A stretch of 6,892 nt of DNA from contig CAMBJI010000108.1 of the NCBI GenBank assembly GCA_945867725.1, forward strand, positions 1 through 6,892. The letters run 5' to 3'. The stretch comes from Bordetella parapertussis. GTDB lineage: Bacteria; Pseudomonadota; Gammaproteobacteria; Burkholderiales; Burkholderiaceae_D. The position numbers and the translations under genes are program-made. Positions 1 through 5,692 of this stretch are shown in pieces. The notes under the pieces were generated by a model, which was not told the origin of the DNA, ran no database searches, and saw only the letters and a list, made by a program, of their open reading frames with translations. Every line of letters starts with the position of its first letter. The stretch's first letter is position 1.

Positions 1-1002
1 ATAAGGGAAGCACAGCACATTGTTGACCTGATTCGGATAGTCCGAACGACCGGTGGCGATGACGGCATCATCACGCACTTCGCGCACTTCCTCGGGCAGA
101 ATTTCTGGTGTGGGATTGGCAAGTGCCAGCACCAGCGGGCACGGGCCCATCGCACGCACCATGTCTTGTTTGAGCACGCCACCTGCAGAGAGCCCCAGAA
201 AAATATCCGCACCCGGAATGACTTCAGCCAGCGTGCGCGCGGTGGTCTCTTGTGCAAAGCGTTCTTTGTCCGGATCCATCAGCTCCTTGCGGCCTTTGTA
301 GACCACGCCGGCGAGATCGGTAACAAAAATATTTTCAATCGGGAAGCCAAGATCAACAATTAGATCCAGACAGGCCAACGCTGCCGCACCGGCACCCGAG
401 ACCACGAGTTTGCATTTCTTCAGGTCTTTGCCAACGACTTTTAGACCATTCATGATCGCCGCACCCACGATGATGGCGGTGCCGTGCTGGTCATCATGAA
501 AGACCGGAATCTTCATCCGGTCACGCAGCTTGCGCTCGATATAGAAACACTCGGGCGCCTTGATGTCTTCGAGGTTAATACCGCCAAAGGTCGGCTCCAG
601 CGACGCGATGATGTCGCAGAGTTTGTCGGGATCGGTCTCGTTGATTTCGATATCAAACACATCGATACCAGCGAACTTTTTAAATAGAACGCCCTTACCT
701 TCCATCACCGGCTTGGCGGCCAGCGGGCCAATATTACCCAGCCCCAGCACGGCGGTGCCGTTGGTAATGACAGCAACCAGATTGCCGCGTGCGGTGTAAC
801 GGAATGCGTTGGCGGGGTCGGCGGCGATTTCCTCGCAGGCCGCGGCAACGCCCGGTGAGTAGGCCAGCGCCAGATCGCGCTGGTTGGTCAGTTGCTTGGT
901 GGGGGTGACGCTGATCTTTCCGGGGGTGGGGAATTCGTGATACTCGAGGGCAGCCTGACGGAATTGCTGGCGAATCTCTTTCTGTGTTTTATCTGAATCC
1001 AT
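1..1002 (-). CDS. maeB: NADP-dependent malic enzyme, MaeB type (N-terminal part, runs off left edge)
   Basis: Oxidatively decarboxylates malate to pyruvate with reduction of NADP, a cytosolic anaplerotic and NADPH-supplying step. The reading frame begins with ATG at 1002 and stays open to base 1, giving 334 residues without a stop. It matches E. coli MaeB closely from memory: YSPGVA at 48-53 (catalytic Tyr), KPVMEGKG at 97-104 (catalytic Lys region), INLEDI at 142-147 and FHDDQHGTA at 168-176 (metal-binding acidic residues), a Rossmann GAGAAA at 204-209, and ALANPTPEI and [12 protein letters not shown] near the edge. MaeB proteins are about 760 residues with a C-terminal phosphotransacetylase-like domain; that half lies outside, so the hybrid architecture is inferred. 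The ATG has only a weak purine stretch (AAGAAAG) upstream, but the N-terminus lines up with the family. It is divergent from thiL. Confidence 0.95.
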   Translation of the reverse strand, partial: MDSDKTQKEIRQQFRQAALEYHEFPTPGKISVTPTKQLTNQRDLALAYSPGVAAACEEIAADPANAFRYTARGNLVAVITNGTAVLGLGNIGPLAAKPVMEGKGVLFKKFAGIDVFDIEINETDPDKLCDIIASLEPTFGGINLEDIKAPECFYIERKLRDRMKIPVFHDDQHGTAIIVGAAIMNGLKVVGKDLKKCKLVVSGAGAAALACLDLIVDLGFPIENIFVTDLAGVVYKGRKELMDPDKERFAQETTARTLAEVIPGADIFLGLSAGGVLKQDMVRAMGPCPLVLALANPTPEILPEEVREVRDDAVIATGRSDYPNQVNNVLCFPY

Positions 1003-1059
1003 GCGAGGCAGCTTTCTTGGGTACTTTACAGCGTAATTGCAGCTTGAAATTGACCTGCG

Positions 1060-1068
1060 ATTTTATCA
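1060..1068 (-). promoter_or_regulatory. Candidate extended -10 promoter for the malic enzyme gene
   Basis: On the minus strand the sequence reads TGATAAAAT, an extended -10 element (TGn plus TAAAAT). No convincing -35 hexamer is found 16-19 bases upstream, which extended -10 promoters can tolerate. It would give a leader of about 50 nt before the ATG at 1002. This is a pattern match only. Confidence 0.3.
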
Positions 1069-1131
1069 GACCGATGGTTTATGGCTTAAATGGTCGATAG
1101 TCGAACAGTTGCTGCATCAAGAGCGCAGAGC

Positions 1132-1158
1132 TTGATCAAGATAGTACTTCGGTACAAT
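1132..1158 (+). promoter_or_regulatory. Candidate sigma-70 promoter of thiL, with a start site next to the start codon
   Basis: TTGATC at 1132-1137 and TACAAT at 1153-1158 are separated by 15 bases, slightly short of the ideal 17. The expected transcription start, 6-8 bases after the -10, falls at or next to the thiL ATG at 1166, so the mRNA would be leaderless or nearly so. In agreement, no Shine-Dalgarno sequence precedes that ATG. The spacer contains GTAC-TTCG-GTAC (1144-1155), a small perfect hairpin with a UUCG loop that partly overlaps the -10. Confidence 0.45.
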
Positions 1159-1165
1159 CGCCGCT

Positions 1166-2137
1166 ATGTTGTCTGAATTCGAACTCATCGCCCGCTATTT
1201 CGATCGCCCGCAAGCCCCCGACAACGTGGTGAAACTGGGTGTGGGTGACGATTGCGCTTTACTTGCACCCCCACCGGGCCAGACCCTGGCCATCTCCACC
1301 GACATGCTGGTCGAAGGGCGCCATTTTTTTGCCGGCGCAGATCCAGAAAAGCTGGGGCATAAGGCGCTCGCGGTGAACTTGTCCGATCTTGCGGCCATGG
1401 GTGCAAAACCGATGGCCTTTACCTTGGCACTCTCACTCCCGTCAGCCGATGAAGTCTGGCTGGCCGGTTTTGCCAGAGGCTTATTTGCGCTGGCCGATGC
1501 CGAGGGCATACGACTGATCGGCGGCGATACGACACGCGGGCCGCTTAATCTCTGTATTACTGTGATGGGCAGCGTTCCTGTAGACGAAGCCTTACGGCGC
1601 GATGCCGCAAAGAATGGTGACGATCTCTGGGTCTCGGGCACGCTGGGTGATGCGCGTCTGGCACTGGAAGTCTTGCAGGGTAAGCTCACACTAACGCCCG
1701 CATTGTTGTCCTTGGCAGAAGAACGACTGCACCGGCCCACGCCACGCTGCGCACTGGGTATGGCTTTGCGCGGTATCGCGCATGCGGCGATTGATGTGTC
1801 GGATGGGTTGCTGGGCGATCTTGGTCACTTGCTCGTGCGCTCGCAACTGGGCGCAGAGATTGACGCAGCGTCATTACCGGCCGGACCCGCGCTCTCGCAA
1901 CAACTCGCGGACAAGCAGACTGACTACATGCTCAACGGTGGCGATGATTACGAATTGTGTTTTACTGCGCCGCCTGAGCAACGTGATGCGGTGTTGTCAG
2001 CGGCAGCATCAGTCAACACACCCGTTACGCGCATTGGTCGCCTCAAATTAGGTACGGGCATACAGATACTCGATACTGCGGGCAAGTCACTGCCCTTCAC
2101 TTCACAATCGTTCGATCATTTCGGCAAAGATATCTGA
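1166..2137 (+). CDS. thiL: Thiamine-monophosphate kinase ThiL
   Basis: Phosphorylates thiamine monophosphate with ATP to thiamine diphosphate, the last step of cofactor synthesis, in the cytosol. At 323 residues it is full length (E. coli ThiL is about 325). Family motifs appear in order: GVGDDCALL at 25-33 and STDMLVEGRHF at 44-54 (Mg and nucleotide binding), NLSDLAAMGA at 71-80, GGDTTRGP at 119-126, DVSDGLLGDL at 210-219 and NGGDDYEL at 257-264. These are characteristic of the AIR synthase-related (PurM-like) fold. The ATG at 1166 has no ribosome-binding site but fits the family N-terminus (MLSEFELI) and sits just after a candidate promoter. Its TGA overlaps the pgpA ATG by one base, implying translational coupling. 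nusB, often found upstream of thiL in other proteobacteria, is absent here. Confidence 0.97.
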   Translation: MLSEFELIARYFDRPQAPDNVVKLGVGDDCALLAPPPGQTLAISTDMLVEGRHFFAGADPEKLGHKALAVNLSDLAAMGAKPMAFTLALSLPSADEVWLAGFARGLFALADAEGIRLIGGDTTRGPLNLCITVMGSVPVDEALRRDAAKNGDDLWVSGTLGDARLALEVLQGKLTLTPALLSLAEERLHRPTPRCALGMALRGIAHAAIDVSDGLLGDLGHLLVRSQLGAEIDAASLPAGPALSQQLADKQTDYMLNGGDDYELCFTAPPEQRDAVLSAAASVNTPVTRIGRLKLGTGIQILDTAGKSLPFTSQSFDHFGKDI

Positions 2138-2772
2138 TGCAGCCTAATTCACCTGAATCTTCTCACTCTTCTAACTCTGCTGACTCTGCTGACTCAACTG
2201 ATTCAGCTGATTCAGCCGATACGGCTGCCCCGCCTCTGAATGCAGCGTCCGGGCCAGCGGCCACGAACTATCGCATGCCGATGCGGCGCCCGAACGTCAA
2301 CTTCATGCTGTCCCACCCTGTGCACTGGGTCTCGTTGGGATTTGGAAGCGGCCTCTCACCCATCATGCCGGGCACGATGGGCACGCTGTTTGGCTGGCTG
2401 AGTTTTTATGTACTGACGATGCGCTGGCCAGAATTTTTTACGCCTGCGGTGTGGGGTGCCATCATCGTGGTCGGATTTGTTGTGGGTATCTGGCTGTGCG
2501 ACAAAACTGGACAAGCGCTGGGTGTGCCAGATCATGGCGCTATCGTCTGGGATGAAATCATTGCTATCTGGCTGGTGATGGTATTCGTGATGCCCGCCAG
2601 CTTTGGTGCACAGCTGGTAGCGTTTCTGATTTTTCGCGCGTTCGATATGATCAAGCCACCACCGATAAGACAATTCGAACGGCGCTACAAGAACGGTTTT
2701 GGGGTGATGGGGGATGATTTGATTGCTGCGTTTTTTACGCTGCTGGTGCTGGCGTTGTGGCGGGTGGTGTGA
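2137..2772 (+). CDS. pgpA: Phosphatidylglycerophosphatase A, with a Ser/Ala/Asp repeat N-terminal extension
   Basis: Removes the phosphate from phosphatidylglycerophosphate to give phosphatidylglycerol at the inner membrane. The 211 residues contain the PgpA core: FGSGLSPIMPGTMGT at 69-83, VPDHGAIVWDEIIAIW at 130-145 with the metal/catalytic His and acidic residues, and FRAFDMIKPPPIR at 166-178. Hydrophobic segments lie near 85-94, 105-121, 141-153 and 196-209. The start overlaps the thiL stop (TGATG). Relative to E. coli PgpA (about 170 residues), roughly 45 extra N-terminal residues are present, dominated by Ser, Ala and Asp in nine-base tandem repeats. ATG codons at 2275, 2281 and 2305 would give a family-length protein, but none has a clear Shine-Dalgarno sequence. 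I therefore keep the coupled start and regard the exact start as uncertain. Confidence 0.94.
   Translation: MQPNSPESSHSSNSADSADSTDSADSADTAAPPLNAASGPAATNYRMPMRRPNVNFMLSHPVHWVSLGFGSGLSPIMPGTMGTLFGWLSFYVLTMRWPEFFTPAVWGAIIVVGFVVGIWLCDKTGQALGVPDHGAIVWDEIIAIWLVMVFVMPASFGAQLVAFLIFRAFDMIKPPPIRQFERRYKNGFGVMGDDLIAAFFTLLVLALWRVV
2176..2220 (+). repeat. Five imperfect 9-bp tandem repeats encoding Ser-(Ala/Thr)-Asp
   Basis: Five consecutive units of the form TCN-(G/A)CN-GAY encode S-A-D, S-A-D, S-T-D, S-A-D, S-A-D at residues 14-28 of the PgpA reading frame. The first two units are identical (TCTGCTGAC). Change in copy number would alter protein length in steps of three residues without a frameshift. Confidence 0.8.
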
Positions 2773-2841
2773 GGGGATGTGGGAGCGATGTAAGTGGTTA
2801 GTCAAGTACCGAATCCTGGCAGTGAGTTCGTAAAACCAAAC

Positions 2842-2875
2842 AAAGACACTGGATCCCGGCCTGCGCTGGGATGAC
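2842..2875 (-). repeat. Palindromic extragenic repeat, inverted relative to the copy at 3189-3222
   Basis: The core ATCCCGGC-CTGC-GCTGGGAT (2853-2872) forms an 8-bp stem with one mismatch around a 4-base loop. Together with the left flank AAAGACACTGG it matches the reverse complement of 3189-3222 with only a few differences. It is therefore the same element in the opposite orientation. Confidence 0.7.
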
Positions 2876-2960
2876 GGTGGTAGTTTTACAGATGCGCCAA
2901 CAACGACCGCTGCCCCAGCGCAAAAGTGGGTAGCGAGGGTCTCATGCGGCATGCCTCCAC

Positions 2961-3024
2961 TCTACCCTGGGATAGGATGACGTTTATAGAACCGTTGTCC
3001 TCAAAACTGTCATCCCGGCTAAAG
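2961..3024 (+). repeat. Direct repeat, copy 1 of 2 (180-bp offset)
   Basis: Aligns without gaps to 3141-3204. The two share TCTACCCT, ATGAC, TTTATAG and an identical 22-base block at 2998-3019 that ends in CATCCCGGC. Just upstream both also carry a TCATGC...TCTACCCT segment of different length. This copy lacks the right arm of the terminal palindrome. Confidence 0.65.
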
Positions 3025-3040
3025 ATGTAGCAGGGGTTTC

Positions 3041-3056
3041 AGACCGCTGGCGGTCT
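3041..3056. repeat. Perfect short inverted repeat
   Basis: AGACCGC-TG-GCGGTCT is a palindrome with perfect 7-bp arms around a 2-base centre. It is not followed by a T-run on either strand, so it is unlikely to be a simple terminator. An operator-like site or a repeat fragment is equally possible. Confidence 0.5.
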
Positions 3057-3140
3057 GCCCGCGAGACGGTCATGGCGTACTCGCCATTACGCGCCCTGCA
3101 AGGGGAGTGAGTTTTTCATGCAGCGTTCGGCATACCCTGC

Positions 3141-3204
3141 TCTACCCTACCTAAAGATGACATTTATAGTACGGCCCTCCTCAAAACTGTCATCCCGGCG
3201 AAAG
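3141..3204 (+). repeat. Direct repeat, copy 2 of 2
   Basis: Partner of 2961-3024 at an offset of 180 bp. In this copy the terminal CATCCCGGC continues into a complete palindrome (3192-3211). Confidence 0.65.
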
Positions 3205-3222
3205 CCGGGATCCAGCGTCTTT
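3189..3222 (+). repeat. Palindromic extragenic repeat with a perfect 8-bp stem and GAAA loop
   Basis: ATCCCGGC (3192-3199), GAAA (3200-3203), GCCGGGAT (3204-3211) form a perfect hairpin. It is flanked by GTC and CCAGCGTCTTT, the same flank (reverse-complemented) as at 2842-2875. This is a common kind of intergenic palindrome in proteobacteria, known here by appearance only. Confidence 0.75.
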
Positions 3223-3224
3223 CG

Positions 3225-3252
3225 TTGCACACCCACAGAATTTGAATAAAAA
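3225..3252 (+). promoter_or_regulatory. Weak candidate promoter for pncC and the hydrolase
   Basis: TTGCAC (3225-3230) and TAAAAA (3247-3252) are separated by 16 bases in an AT-rich patch that begins directly after the palindromic repeat. Transcription would start near 3259 and give a leader of about 55 nt before the preferred ATG at 3314. The -10 is a poor match. Confidence 0.3.
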
Positions 3253-3302
3253 ATAGGAAGCCGTGAATGACAATGCAATACCAACGCCCGAACCCGCACC
3301 AC

Positions 3303-3308
3303 AGGAGA
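3303..3308 (+). promoter_or_regulatory. Ribosome-binding site that decides the pncC start
   Basis: AGGAGA ends five bases before the ATG at 3314, a strong Shine-Dalgarno match. An upstream in-frame GTG at 3263 has a weaker AGGA four bases before it. This favours 3314 as the main start. Confidence 0.7.
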
Positions 3309-3313
3309 CCCGA

Positions 3314-3799
3314 ATGCATCACCTAACCAATCTCGCCACACAAGTAGGGCACGCCCTTCAGCAGCGCGGCTGGAAGTTAGCTACGTGCGAATCCATCACA
3401 GGTGGCGGCATTTCTCAGGCGATTACCGATATCGCCGGCTCATCCGAGTGGTTTGACTGCGGCTTGGTCACCTATTCGAATGCCTCAAAAACCCGGTTTC
3501 TTGGTGTGCCCGAAGCGCTGCTTGCCGAGCACGGCGCAGTCAGCGAAGCCGTCGCTGCGGCGATGGTGCGTGGCGCGCTGGCTCACAGCGATGCGCAAAT
3601 CAGTTTGTCCACCACGGGCATTGCCGGACCGGGCGGCGCGGTGCCGGGCAAACCGGTGGGTACGGTCTGTTTTGGGTGGGCGCATGGCAGCATCGTGCAT
3701 ACTGAGCGGCTCGTGTTCACGGGTGATCGCGCCGCAGTAAGGGCGCAGACCGCAGAGCACGCATTACAAGGATTGTTGGATTTTTTGGAGCGCTTATAA
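3314..3799 (+). CDS. pncC: Nicotinamide-nucleotide amidohydrolase PncC (CinA C-terminal domain family)
   Basis: Deamidates nicotinamide mononucleotide to nicotinate mononucleotide, returning NMN from NAD breakdown or the DNA ligase reaction to NAD synthesis, in the cytosol. From 3314 the protein has 161 residues, the normal length of the stand-alone form (E. coli YgaD about 165). Visible motifs are CESITGGG at 25-32 with the likely nucleophile Ser27, TDIAGSSEWF at 38-47, VTYSNASK at 52-59 with conserved Lys59, HGAVSE at 73-78, TGIAGPGG at 101-108 and KPVGTV at 113-118. The N-terminal molybdopterin-binding-like half of full CinA is absent. A GTG at 3263 would add 17 Pro-rich residues with no family counterpart. 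The stop codon abuts the next ATG. Confidence 0.95.
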   Translation: MHHLTNLATQVGHALQQRGWKLATCESITGGGISQAITDIAGSSEWFDCGLVTYSNASKTRFLGVPEALLAEHGAVSEAVAAAMVRGALAHSDAQISLSTTGIAGPGGAVPGKPVGTVCFGWAHGSIVHTERLVFTGDRAAVRAQTAEHALQGLLDFLERL

Positions 3800-4678
3800 A
3801 TGCTGAATAATTTCATCCGCGAGCAACGCGACGTCAATGGCGTGCGCATCAATTTTCGTCACGGCGGCAAAGGCCCGCCCCTCTTGCTGCTGCATGGCTA
3901 CCCACAAACGCACGTGATCTGGCATAAGGTCGCAGATGCACTCGCCGAAAAATTCACGCTGGTGATGCCGGATTTGCGCGGTTATGGCGATTCATCAAAA
4001 CCGAAAGGTGATGCCGATCATGGGAATTACTCCAAGCGTGCGATGGCAAAAGACATGGCCGAGTTGATGCAAAGTCTGGGACATCAACGCTATGCGGTTT
4101 GTGGTCATGATCGCGGCGGTCGTGTGGCACACCGGTTGGTATTGGATCATGCAGAACATATCAGCCAGCTGATGCTGATTGATATTTCACCGACGCGCAC
4201 AATGTTTGAGAAAACCGACAAGCCCTTCGCCGATGCTTACTACCACTGGTTCTTTCTCGCGCAGCCTTCACCACTGCCAGAGACACTCATCGGCGGTAAC
4301 CCGCGTTTCTTCATCGATTATTCGCTAGGCGGCTGGGGTTCGGGCGGTACGGATTTTTTTGATCCAGCAGCACTAGAAGAATACCGCCGCTGCTTCTGCG
4401 ATCCCGCCATGATTCACGCCGGCTGCGAAGACTATCGCGCGGCATCCACCATCGATCTGGTGCACGATCAGGATCATGAACACAACAAGATCAGCTGCCC
4501 GGTGCATGTGGTTTGGGGCGCCAACGGCGTGGTGGGCAGATTGTTCTCACCGATTGAAGACTGGCAGGCAAAAGCGAAAGGCAAGGTTACCGGTCGCGCC
4601 CTGCAATCGGGGCACTTCATTCCGGATCAGGTACCGGAAGTTTTATTGGAAGAGATGCTGGGATTTTTTGAAGCCTAG
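3800..4678 (+). CDS. Alpha/beta hydrolase, fluoroacetate/haloacetate dehalogenase family
   Basis: Predicted to hydrolyse haloacetates, possibly the C-F bond of fluoroacetate, giving glycolate and halide. The 292 residues form a complete alpha/beta-hydrolase: oxyanion motif LLLLHGYPQ at 28-36, nucleophile elbow GHDRGGR at 102-108 with Asp104, acid Asp128 and base His272 (SGHFIPDQ). Residues described for the Rhodopseudomonas fluoroacetate dehalogenase (D110, R111, R114, D134, H155, W156, Y219, H280) line up as D104, R105, R108, D128, H149, W150, Y212 and H272 with offsets of only 6-8. The carboxylate-binding arginines and halide pocket are thus present. The ATG directly follows the pncC TAA; GGAG at 3787-3790 serves as ribosome-binding site. 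The physiological substrate is unproven, since some relatives act on other esters or epoxides. Confidence 0.88.
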   Translation: MLNNFIREQRDVNGVRINFRHGGKGPPLLLLHGYPQTHVIWHKVADALAEKFTLVMPDLRGYGDSSKPKGDADHGNYSKRAMAKDMAELMQSLGHQRYAVCGHDRGGRVAHRLVLDHAEHISQLMLIDISPTRTMFEKTDKPFADAYYHWFFLAQPSPLPETLIGGNPRFFIDYSLGGWGSGGTDFFDPAALEEYRRCFCDPAMIHAGCEDYRAASTIDLVHDQDHEHNKISCPVHVVWGANGVVGRLFSPIEDWQAKAKGKVTGRALQSGHFIPDQVPEVLLEEMLGFFEA

Positions 4679-4714
4679 CGGGCTTTAGCTTACGGCGTCG
4701 TTATTTACGATAAA

Positions 4715-4755
4715 CATCCCCGGCATCCGCCCACTGGCGGTCTTGCACCGGGATG
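4715..4755. terminator. Compound hairpin between the convergent transcripts
   Basis: CATCCCCGG (4715-4723) can pair with CCGGGATG (4748-4755) apart from one bulged C. Inside it, CCGCC-CACT-GGCGG (4727-4740) forms a second perfect stem. On the minus strand the structure is followed by TTTAT, so it could end the leftward transcript. A terminator role is inferred from the convergent position; the T-run is poor. It may simply be a decayed copy of the palindromic repeat seen at 3189-3222. Confidence 0.4.
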
Positions 4756-4759
4756 ACGA

Positions 4760-4779
4760 TGATGAAGCCATCAATTTTT
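4760..4779 (+). terminator. Weak intrinsic terminator candidate after the hydrolase gene
   Basis: TGATG-AAGC-CATCA followed by ATTTTT reads as a 5-bp stem, tetraloop and U-run on the plus strand, about 80 bp after the hydrolase stop. The stem is short and AT-rich. In the related repeat at 5557-5692 the stem is shorter still. Confidence 0.3.
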
Positions 4780-4818
4780 CAAATGTTTACCCGGCGCGGA
4801 TCAGCGTAACGTGCCGAT

Positions 4819-4917
4819 TCAGCGTTTAAGGGTGGTCAGCCGTTCCGACAGCTGCTCGACAATAGCGGCCACCGTAGCGCGAGGCCGAATGACTGATTTG
4901 GCGCCGTCCGTGTTGAC
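4819..4917 (-). pseudogene. Remnant of a second SycD-like chaperone gene, internally deleted in frame
   Basis: Reading leftwards, the frame encodes VAAIVEQLSERL followed directly by TTLKR and a TGA. The first part equals residues 19-30 of the intact chaperone at 5665-6210, and the last part is its C-terminus. Bases 4837-4873 match 6121-6157 at 36 of 37 positions (offset 1284), while 4819-4846 match the intact gene's 3' end at offset 846. The difference of 438 bp is exactly 146 codons. The junction lies in a shared AGCCGTTCC. Positions equivalent to both possible chaperone start codons have lost ATG (Met6 is ACG), so the fragment is probably untranslated, or only read by coupling from gene Y, whose stop codon lies here. 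Confidence 0.8.
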
Positions 4918-5474
4918 TAGAAATCCTCCGCTACGCTGATCCCCAAGTACCCCATACAAACGCCGAAAAAAATAAGGCCGATGGCAGGCATTCCAATACC
5001 CAGAAGATTATCTCGAATTTGGCTGTCTATGGATTCGGGAACTTTTGTGGGGTCGAAAATTGTAAGTGGCTGAAAGCCAGGCACACGATCGGCAATGGCT
5101 GCCATATGAACTCCGAGGATCGTCGCAGAGCTGACGACGAATCCGACCAGCGCAATGATGCGCCGCGTCTTGTCGCAATAGGTCAGGGGAATTGCATCGC
5201 GAGGGTCCGGCTGCGTGGTCAAGGCTTGTTCGGCTGCGGTATTAACGATCTTGATGACCATCTGTCCTTTCATTTTTTTCATTACCGGTTCCAGATTAAT
5301 GGTCGTGTCCGTTGATTTAGCCTTCTTTTCTTGTCTTGCCATCGCTTCTTTCCAATCACGCTTCGGGAATGTGAGGGTGACCTGGTTGCCACTTTCGCGA
5401 ATTTTCCATTTATTCAAATCAAACTCATAGTCTTTCGGTACCGTACTGCGTTGGTTGCGTTGTGCTTTACTCAT
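4917..5474 (-). CDS. Unrecognised two-helix membrane protein (Y), candidate T3SS client of the chaperone
   Basis: I do not recognise this 185-residue protein. Residues 1-100 are hydrophilic and Lys-rich, with a basic start (MSKAQRNQRS), a run of charged residues at 39-54 and a MKKMKGQMVIKIV segment at 65-77. Two hydrophobic segments follow at about 106-128 and 156-182, joined by a loop of some 28 residues, and the protein ends just after the second. There is no N-terminal signal peptide. The ATG at 5474 is preceded by AAAGG (5485-5489) in an AT-rich leader, so the start is secure. Its stop lies at the same distance (1284 bp) from the stop of gene X as the chaperone remnant lies from the intact chaperone gene, so it occupies the place of X in a duplicated unit. 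A translocator or effector role is inferred from this context alone. Confidence 0.75.
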   Translation of the reverse strand: MSKAQRNQRSTVPKDYEFDLNKWKIRESGNQVTLTFPKRDWKEAMARQEKKAKSTDTTINLEPVMKKMKGQMVIKIVNTAAEQALTTQPDPRDAIPLTYCDKTRRIIALVGFVVSSATILGVHMAAIADRVPGFQPLTIFDPTKVPESIDSQIRDNLLGIGMPAIGLIFFGVCMGYLGISVAEDF

Positions 5475-5664
5475 ATAAAGTTTTCCTTTGTTGTGTGAAG
5501 AGTTGCCGGAATTTTTTAAATCAGCAGACTAAAAAATAAAGCTTCGTATTCAACGCTAAACATTCCCTGCATGCCCCCACAGAACAGCTTGCACCGAAAT
5601 GACGATAATGAAGCCATCAATTTTTCAAACGTTTACCCGGGGCAGATCAGCGTAACGTGCCGAT
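5475..5664. other. AT-rich leader of gene Y and downstream region of the chaperone gene
   Basis: This 190-bp gap holds repeat B (from 5557) and an AT-rich stretch (about 5475-5556) with TTTAAAAAATT-like sequence on the minus strand ahead of gene Y. The AT-rich part probably contains the Y promoter, but I cannot assign clear -35 and -10 boxes. A ribosome-binding site AAAGG lies at 5485-5489. Confidence 0.45.
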
Positions 5665-5692
5665 TCAGCGTTTAAGGGTGGCTAGCCGTTCC
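5557..5692 (-). repeat. Diverged direct repeat B, partner of 4711-4846
   Basis: Contains the last nine codons and stop of the intact chaperone gene plus 108 bp downstream. It is about 87% identical to repeat A at an offset of 846 bp. The hairpin arms seen in A (4715-4755) are not complementary in this copy. Confidence 0.85.

Larger units (their letters stand above)
2773..3313. other. Non-coding region of about 540 bp between pgpA and pncC, rich in repeats
   Basis: No convincing gene is found on either strand. The region is filled with imperfect copies of a CATCCCGGC-containing palindromic repeat in both orientations, a 64-bp direct repeat pair and a short perfect inverted repeat; each is listed separately. 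It interrupts what would otherwise be a tight thiL-pgpA-pncC operon. A candidate promoter for pncC lies at its right end. It resembles the clusters of repetitive extragenic palindromes that collect between proteobacterial genes. Confidence 0.6.
4711..4846 (-). repeat. Diverged direct repeat A: chaperone 3' end plus downstream DNA
   Basis: Aligns without gaps to 5557-5692 (offset 846). By hand count 118 of 136 bases agree, about 87%. The right end includes the last codons and TGA of the chaperone reading frame, and the left end is downstream DNA. Most differences fall in the hairpin segment at 4715-4755. Confidence 0.85.

Noticed and set aside
53..799. Several short plus-strand open frames at the left end
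   Set aside because: All are antisense to the malic enzyme reading frame, which shows strong family motifs throughout.
1003..1165. TPP riboswitch upstream of thiL
   Set aside because: No THI-box conserved segments are visible in the 163-bp gap, and the likely promoter leaves no room for a leader.
1195..1740. 181-codon open frame on the minus strand within thiL
   Set aside because: Antisense shadow of thiL with Ser/Ala-biased composition. All ThiL motifs are on the plus strand.
2356..2952. 198-codon open frame on the minus strand
   Set aside because: It lies antisense to the well-supported pgpA gene and runs into the repeat-rich spacer. Its product is His/Arg/Gln-rich with no recognisable domain.
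2842..3222. CRISPR array
   Set aside because: Repeats are few, diverged, in both orientations and unevenly spaced, with no regular spacers.
3263..3313. GTG start at 3263 for pncC
   Set aside because: It would add 17 Pro-rich residues absent from the family. ATG at 3314 has a stronger Shine-Dalgarno sequence and gives the normal length. The longer form is not excluded.
4671..4686. AAGCC-TAGCG-GGCTT as terminator at the hydrolase stop
   Set aside because: The stem is only 5 bp, overlaps the coding end and has no T-run after it.
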